From Streptomyces griseofuscus (GTDB taxonomy: Bacteria > Actinomycetota > Actinomycetes > Streptomycetales > Streptomycetaceae): a stretch of DNA of 64,000 nucleotides. How positions within the stretch are numbered: position 1 is the first letter of the stretch; the number at the start of each line of letters is the position of its first letter. Made by a program: the position numbers and the translations under genes. The notes beneath the pieces were generated by a model that was not told the DNA's origin, searched no databases, and saw only the letters and a list, made by a program, of their open reading frames with translations. Positions 60,517-64,000 of the stretch are shown one piece after another. The stretch is taken from the NCBI RefSeq assembly GCF_014673495.1, contig NZ_CP051006.1, positions 7,067,001-7,131,000 on the forward strand, written 5' to 3'.

Positions 60517-60777
60517 ATGTTCAAGTTCACCGGCCGCCGCCGGGCCTTCCACCAGCACCAGCGGCTGATGCGCGTCGCGTTCAAGGTCGTCAGCCGCCAC
60601 GCCACCTGCGGCGGCCCCGACACGGCCAGCACCGCCGAGATCGTCGCGCTCGCGTTCGGCGAGCACCAGATGCGCATCACGGACGCCGAAGCCCTCGACT
60701 ACCTCAACGCCGCCCTCGCCGACCGCGGCTACCCCCTGCGGCCGGTCGCCCCGCAGGCAGGCGGTGAAGACCAGTGA
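60517..60777 (+). CDS. Small unknown protein of the mobile element
   Basis: 86 residues, helical, basic at the N-terminus (KFTGRRRAFHQHQRLMR) and ending in a Gly/Glu-rich tail. Its stop overlaps the next start as GTGA. Function unknown. Confidence 0.7.
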   Translation: MFKFTGRRRAFHQHQRLMRVAFKVVSRHATCGGPDTASTAEIVALAFGEHQMRITDAEALDYLNAALADRGYPLRPVAPQAGGEDQ

Positions 60778-61907
60778 ACACACGCTCCCTGACCAAGACC
60801 CAGACCATCGTGTTCAGTGCCCTGGCTGGAGCGATGGCCTTCGTCGGCGGCATCGGCGCCTGGGGTACCTACACCAACGCCGCTTCCGCGTTCCACCGGC
60901 AGGCGACCGCGGCTGGTGTCGTCGCGGCAGGCGAAGGCCTCACCCTGATCTTCGCGTTGATCTTGCTCGGTCGGACCATGCTCGGCCAGCCGTCCCCCGC
61001 CCCGGTCCGGGCCGGACTGTGGACGGCGCCCGTGGCAGCCAGCTGCGTCGGTGTGGCCATTGCTTCCGACGGCCGCGAGGCGGTCGTGTACGCGGTCACC
61101 CCGTTGGCGATGTCCGGCGCTGCCGAGGGACTCGGGTTCATCGCCCGCTCGATCGTGGTCTACACGACCGGCCGCGACGCCGAGGCCGACCGCCGGAACG
61201 CGGCCACCGTGCAGCAGCTCGCCTATCAGCAGGCCCTCGCCGCCGGGCACCCGGACAAGGACCGGCAGGAGGCCGCGACCCGCAAGGCATGGCAGCTGAT
61301 CGGCCGTGTCGGGGCCGGGGATCCGGGCCTGGCAGAAGGCTTGGTGGAGGTATCCAGGGACAGGCTCAAGGCGGGCGCCGGCCGCGCCCTCGGCCGGATG
61401 CTCTCCCTCCCCGACACGGAGGGTGCGGCGAGCCCCCCGGCCGGTGGTCAGCGACCTCGGTCCGCGACGGAGGCCCTGCGCCGGGAGTTCGCCGAGATGG
61501 ACCCCGTGGACGCGATCCGGCTTGCCGCTGATGCGCGACCTGATGCGCCCCCCGCTGAGCTGGCTCACGTCCTTGGCGCCTACGGCGTCAGCGTCGACCC
61601 GGTCGCCGTCGCCTTGGTCCTCGGCCAGCAGCCCGCAGAGTACACCGTCGACCGCCCTGATGCGGCTGTTGCGCCCCAGGTCACAGAGCTGCCCGCATTG
61701 AGCGTGCAGGACGCCGTCGAGGAAGCCGCAACAGCCCTCGGGCCGGACGCAACAGCCCGCGAGATCGCCGACCACCTGAAGCAGTCGAGGCGTCTAGTCC
61801 TGCCGGAGAACCACATCCGTGCCGCCCTGTCGAGGGCCGCGAAGAAGACCGACTCCACCCACTCCGCAACGCCCCGCAACACCGACATGGAAGGCGGATA
61901 CGCGTGA
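60774..61907 (+). CDS. SpdB-like plasmid-spread membrane protein
   Basis: 377 residues from a GTG. Four hydrophobic segments (IVFSALAGAMAFVGGIGAWG; GVVAAGEGLTLIFALILLG; APVAASCVGVAIA; AVTPLAMSGAAEGLG) are followed by a cytoplasmic part of about 240 residues that ends in a helix-turn-helix-like segment (LGPDATAREIADHLKQSRRLVLPENHIRAAL). Proteins of this build occur in Streptomyces conjugative elements as spread or transfer helpers that allow intramycelial movement. The exact role is inferred from context. Confidence 0.78.
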   Translation: MNTRSLTKTQTIVFSALAGAMAFVGGIGAWGTYTNAASAFHRQATAAGVVAAGEGLTLIFALILLGRTMLGQPSPAPVRAGLWTAPVAASCVGVAIASDGREAVVYAVTPLAMSGAAEGLGFIARSIVVYTTGRDAEADRRNAATVQQLAYQQALAAGHPDKDRQEAATRKAWQLIGRVGAGDPGLAEGLVEVSRDRLKAGAGRALGRMLSLPDTEGAASPPAGGQRPRSATEALRREFAEMDPVDAIRLAADARPDAPPAELAHVLGAYGVSVDPVAVALVLGQQPAEYTVDRPDAAVAPQVTELPALSVQDAVEEAATALGPDATAREIADHLKQSRRLVLPENHIRAALSRAAKKTDSTHSATPRNTDMEGGYA

Positions 61908-62080
61908 TGCGCTGGTTCCTCCTCGCCGCCCTGCTCGGCGTTCTCCTCCTCATCCCGAACCTGCTGGCCGTGCTCGGCGCCGTACTCGCCTGGGTCCTCG
62001 CCCAGCCCGTCCTGCTCGCGTTCGGCCTCGGACTGGCCGCCCGCCCGCACCTGCCCACGATCCGGCGGTGGGCGCGGTGA
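61907..62080 (+). CDS. SpdD-like small membrane protein
   Basis: 57 residues from the ATG at 61907, which shares its first base with the previous stop. It is almost wholly hydrophobic (LLAALLGVLLLIPNLLAVLGAVLAW and a second segment) with a basic end. Such proteins accompany SpdB in Streptomyces spread operons. Confidence 0.75.
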   Translation: MRWFLLAALLGVLLLIPNLLAVLGAVLAWVLAQPVLLAFGLGLAARPHLPTIRRWAR

Positions 62081-62379
62081 GCGACCTGGAGAAGGCTGCC
62101 CGCGACGCGATCGAGGCCGCCGACAACAGCGAGATGGTCCAGCAGATCGCGGCGATTCTCGCCGCGCAGCAGCTGCTCGCCCAGCAGCAGCCGCAGGCGC
62201 CGACCGCCCCGGCGCAGTCGTTCGACGCGAAGAAGTGGGTCGTGATCGGCGGAGTCGTCGTCTCGGTCGGCATGGCCGTCGCCGTGTTCGCCGTCGCTGT
62301 CGCCATCGGCGCCGTATGCGCCACCGCTTGCCTGCTCATCCTCCGCGCCATGTGGCGCGACTACTTGAAGGGAAAGTGA
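62077..62379 (+). CDS. Small membrane protein of the mobile element (SpdC/SpdB type)
   Basis: 100 residues from a GTG overlapping the previous stop. A Gln/Ala-rich N-terminal half (QQLLAQQQPQAPTAPAQ) and two hydrophobic segments (WVVIGGVVVSVGMAVAVFAV and AIGAVCATACLLILRAM). Likely part of the spread complex; not a recognised family beyond that. Confidence 0.72.
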   Translation: MSDLEKAARDAIEAADNSEMVQQIAAILAAQQLLAQQQPQAPTAPAQSFDAKKWVVIGGVVVSVGMAVAVFAVAVAIGAVCATACLLILRAMWRDYLKGK

Positions 62380-62381
62380 CC

Positions 62382-62603
62382 ATGACCCGAGACGAGGCCC
62401 TCACCGAGGCCACCACGGCCGCCGACAAGGCGCGCTACCTCGCGGCCGAGGCGCAGCGCGCGAGCACCATCCGTGACCTGCACAGCCAGACGCAGATGTA
62501 CGCCGCGGCGTCCGGCGCGTGGGCGGACACCGCCCGCGTCTACATCGCCCTCGCCGCCGAACTGGCCGCCCAGCCGGTCACCGACGAGACGACGGAGGAC
62601 TGA
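62382..62603 (+). CDS. Small helical unknown protein of the mobile element
   Basis: 73 residues, Ala-rich helix with many Thr and Glu. It follows the previous stop by two bases. Function unknown. Confidence 0.68.
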   Translation: MTRDEALTEATTAADKARYLAAEAQRASTIRDLHSQTQMYAAASGAWADTARVYIALAAELAAQPVTDETTED

Positions 62604-62606
62604 CCC

Positions 62607-62804
62607 ATGGCCGCCACCGAACACGACCCGCACAACCTGCGCGAGTTGGCCGCGACCGTCGTCCTCGGCTACCGGATCGCCCGCAGGCAGGAGAAGGGCA
62701 AGTCCACCAAGGCTCTGGAGAACCGCGCGGAGCGGATCCGCGAGGAGGCGCAGGACCGGGAAGACGCCCGCGCTGCCGCTCGCCGCAAGCAGAAGGGCAA
62801 CTAG
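62607..62804 (+). CDS. Small charged unknown protein of the mobile element
   Basis: 65 residues, charged helix (KALENRAERIREEAQDREDARAAARRK) that could form a coiled coil. Three bases after the previous gene. Function unknown. Confidence 0.68.
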   Translation: MAATEHDPHNLRELAATVVLGYRIARRQEKGKSTKALENRAERIREEAQDREDARAAARRKQKGN

Positions 62805-62824
62805 CCATGGCAAAGGGAACTGAG

Positions 62825-63244
62825 ATGAGCGAGAAGGTCGAGACCATCCGCTACACCGCCGACGTGGTCGTCACCACGACCGACGGGTACGTCTTGCTGA
62901 TCGAGCGCGGGTGGGACCCGCACAAGGGCTGCTGGGCGCTCCCCGGCGGGCACGTCGACCCCGGCGAGACCAGTCGGGCCGCCGCCGCCCGCGAGCTCGC
63001 CGAGGAGGCCGGCGTCTACGCGATCGAGGCGGAGCTGGAGCAGATCGGCGTCTGGGACGCGCCTGACCGTGACCCGAGGGGGCGGTACGTCACGGTCGCC
63101 TACCGCCTGGCCGTCCTGCCCAGCACACCCATCGAGGCAGGTGATGACGCGGCCACCGTCGAGTGGTGGCCCTTGAGCGATTTGCCGCCGCTCGCGTTCG
63201 ACCACGCCGACATCCTCGCCGCCGCAACCCGCAAGCAGCACTAG
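62825..63244 (+). CDS. NUDIX hydrolase
   Basis: 139 residues from the ATG at 62825, which has AAGGGA eight bases ahead; an ATG at 62807 adds six residues. The NUDIX box is complete: GGHVDPGETSRAAAARELAEEAG, with the REXXEE core as RELAEEAG. It hydrolyses a nucleoside diphosphate linked to another group. NUDIX genes are frequent in AICEs, perhaps for nucleotide cleaning during transfer. The substrate is unknown. Confidence 0.92.
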   Translation: MSEKVETIRYTADVVVTTTDGYVLLIERGWDPHKGCWALPGGHVDPGETSRAAAARELAEEAGVYAIEAELEQIGVWDAPDRDPRGRYVTVAYRLAVLPSTPIEAGDDAATVEWWPLSDLPPLAFDHADILAAATRKQH

Positions 63245-63250
63245 GTACGC

Positions 63251-63294
63251 CACGGGGCGGCCGTCACCCCGCCAAGGAAGCCGGCCGCCCCGTG
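63251..63294. terminator. Long hairpin between the NUDIX and tra-like genes
   Basis: CACGGGGCGGCCG and CGGCCGCCCCGTG form a perfect 13-base stem with an 18-base loop. It probably separates the small-gene operon from the translocase gene. Confidence 0.75.
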
Positions 63295-63331
63295 TCCCGG
63301 ACCGCCCAACAGAACGACCGGAGAGACCAGC

Positions 63332-64000
63332 ATGACGGACACGCTCATCCCCGCCTACACCGAGCCGACTGCCGCCCCGCCCGCCGAAGCGGACGCACCC
63401 GCCCCGCCTCCCGTTCCCGTGGACAACCCGAACCTGCCCGAGCCGGGGGTCACCAGCGAAAAGCGGCGCCCCGTCATCGCCCCCTGGCTACGGTCCCGCC
63501 GCGATCTGCTCGCCACCGTCGAACGCGCGGCAGGGCGCGCCGGCTACGCCACCGCCTACCACGGGCTCCGCGCCCCCTGGTACGCCGCACAGCTCACCCT
63601 CATGGCACCCCGCGGCGCCGCCCGCCTGGTCACCACGACCAACAGGTGGGTGTGGGACCGCGAGGCCGCCCCCCTGCGGGACTACACCGTGAGACAGGAA
63701 GACGTCGAGGAGTACATGCGCCTCGCCCGGCTCCGCGCCGGACGTATCCGCCTGCGCGGCCTGGTCACCGTCGTCGCCTGCGCGTTCGGCCTCAGCTTCG
63801 CCCTCTGGCTGTACGTCATGGCCCCCGCCTTCCTGTACGTGTTCGCGGCCGGCGGGGTGCTGACGATCGGCTACTTCGGCCAGCAGCCCGACGCCCCCGT
63901 CATCGGCCCGGCCGTGATGCGCACCGAGTTGCAGAAGCTCACCGGCACGATCGTCCTCCGCGCCCTGGACGCCATCGGCAACACGAAGATCTCCGCCGCC
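63332..64000 (+). CDS. Probable FtsK/SpoIIIE-type (Tra) DNA translocase, N-terminal part
   Basis: The frame starts at the ATG at 63332 (GGAGAG ahead) and is open to the window edge, 223 codons. A Pro/Ala-rich N-terminus is followed by a helical part (about 50-140) and two hydrophobic segments (LVTVVACAFGLSFALWLYVM and FLYVFAAGGVLTIGYF). This is the usual N-terminal layout of the Tra/FtsK-like pump that moves double-stranded DNA during Streptomyces conjugation. The ATPase domain lies beyond the window, so the call rests on layout and neighbours. Confidence 0.68.
   Translation, partial: MTDTLIPAYTEPTAAPPAEADAPAPPPVPVDNPNLPEPGVTSEKRRPVIAPWLRSRRDLLATVERAAGRAGYATAYHGLRAPWYAAQLTLMAPRGAARLVTTTNRWVWDREAAPLRDYTVRQEDVEEYMRLARLRAGRIRLRGLVTVVACAFGLSFALWLYVMAPAFLYVFAAGGVLTIGYFGQQPDAPVIGPAVMRTELQKLTGTIVLRALDAIGNTKISAA

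Larger units (their letters stand above)
58561..64000. mobile_element. Left part of an actinomycete integrative conjugative element
   Basis: From 58561 on, small overlapping genes with plasmid-like content replace core genes: a small DNA-binding protein, unknown small proteins, SpdB- and SpdD-like membrane proteins, a NUDIX enzyme and a probable FtsK/Tra translocase that runs off the right edge. AICEs have this order, with rep, xis and int further on. The left limit is uncertain: no tRNA fragment or attachment repeat is recognised between purB and 58561. Confidence 0.75.

Overview
The window is high-GC actinobacterial DNA, almost certainly a Streptomyces chromosome. Codon third positions are G/C, many genes overlap as ATGA or GTGA, and the gene families are typical of the genus (TAT-exported PhoD phosphatase, ECF41 sigma factor, HutC/GntR and ROK regulators, P450 with ferredoxin, GH10 xylanase, SbcCD, purB, small conjugation genes). 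No rRNA, tRNA or CRISPR array was seen.

Layout. 1-2.4 kb: the N-terminal part of a Q/P-rich membrane protein, a hot-dog thioesterase, and a secreted GH10 xylanase with two CGAAANTTTCG operators. 2.8-19.2 kb: the main feature, a six-gene, tightly coupled operon with its own promoter. It encodes two PUFA-synthase-like megaenzymes (ER-ER-KS-AT-ACP-KR and KS-AT-DH-PPTase), a free ACP, an alpha/beta hydrolase, an MGT-type glycosyltransferase and a zinc-ribbon methyltransferase. It is faced by a convergent flippase-like membrane protein. Together these read as a pathway for a glycosylated, possibly methylated, reduced long acyl or polyketide product that may act at the membrane. 19.4-34.7 kb: mostly housekeeping and small regulatory modules: DedA, two left-handed beta-helix proteins, an EamA transporter divergent from an XRE-cupin regulator, YbaK, a CDF transporter divergent from an ArsR repressor, an APC permease, a CoA-binding protein, a degenerate CysRS-like protein, SixA, an IMPACT-family protein, SbcD/SbcC and an Imm21-like protein.

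34.7-45.7 kb: a complete P450-reductase-ferredoxin operon, a DUF885 protein, an Lrp regulator divergent from a Cys/Met-metabolism PLP enzyme, a 27-unit 20-bp tandem repeat, a GNAT-ACT membrane protein, a PhoD phosphatase with GTTCACC heptamers upstream, and a small secreted protein whose stop codon lies in the target duplication of an IS5-family element (45710-46606). 46.6-58.4 kb: hydrolases, an oxidoreductase divergent from an ECF41 sigma factor, a HutC/GntR regulator with a dre-like palindrome at its promoter, a ROK regulator, a two-component system divergent from an ABC exporter, a Mug-type DNA glycosylase with a probable CTG start, and purB.

58.5-64 kb: the left part of an integrative conjugative element of the actinomycete (AICE) type. 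A chain of small overlapping genes, SpdB/SpdD-like membrane proteins, a NUDIX hydrolase and the start of a probable FtsK/Tra translocase run off the right edge. Replication, excision and integration genes are not in view. A family of short elements with IS5-like ends (21608-21684, 23844-23870 and the full IS) recurs at CTAG sites that contain TAG stop codons.
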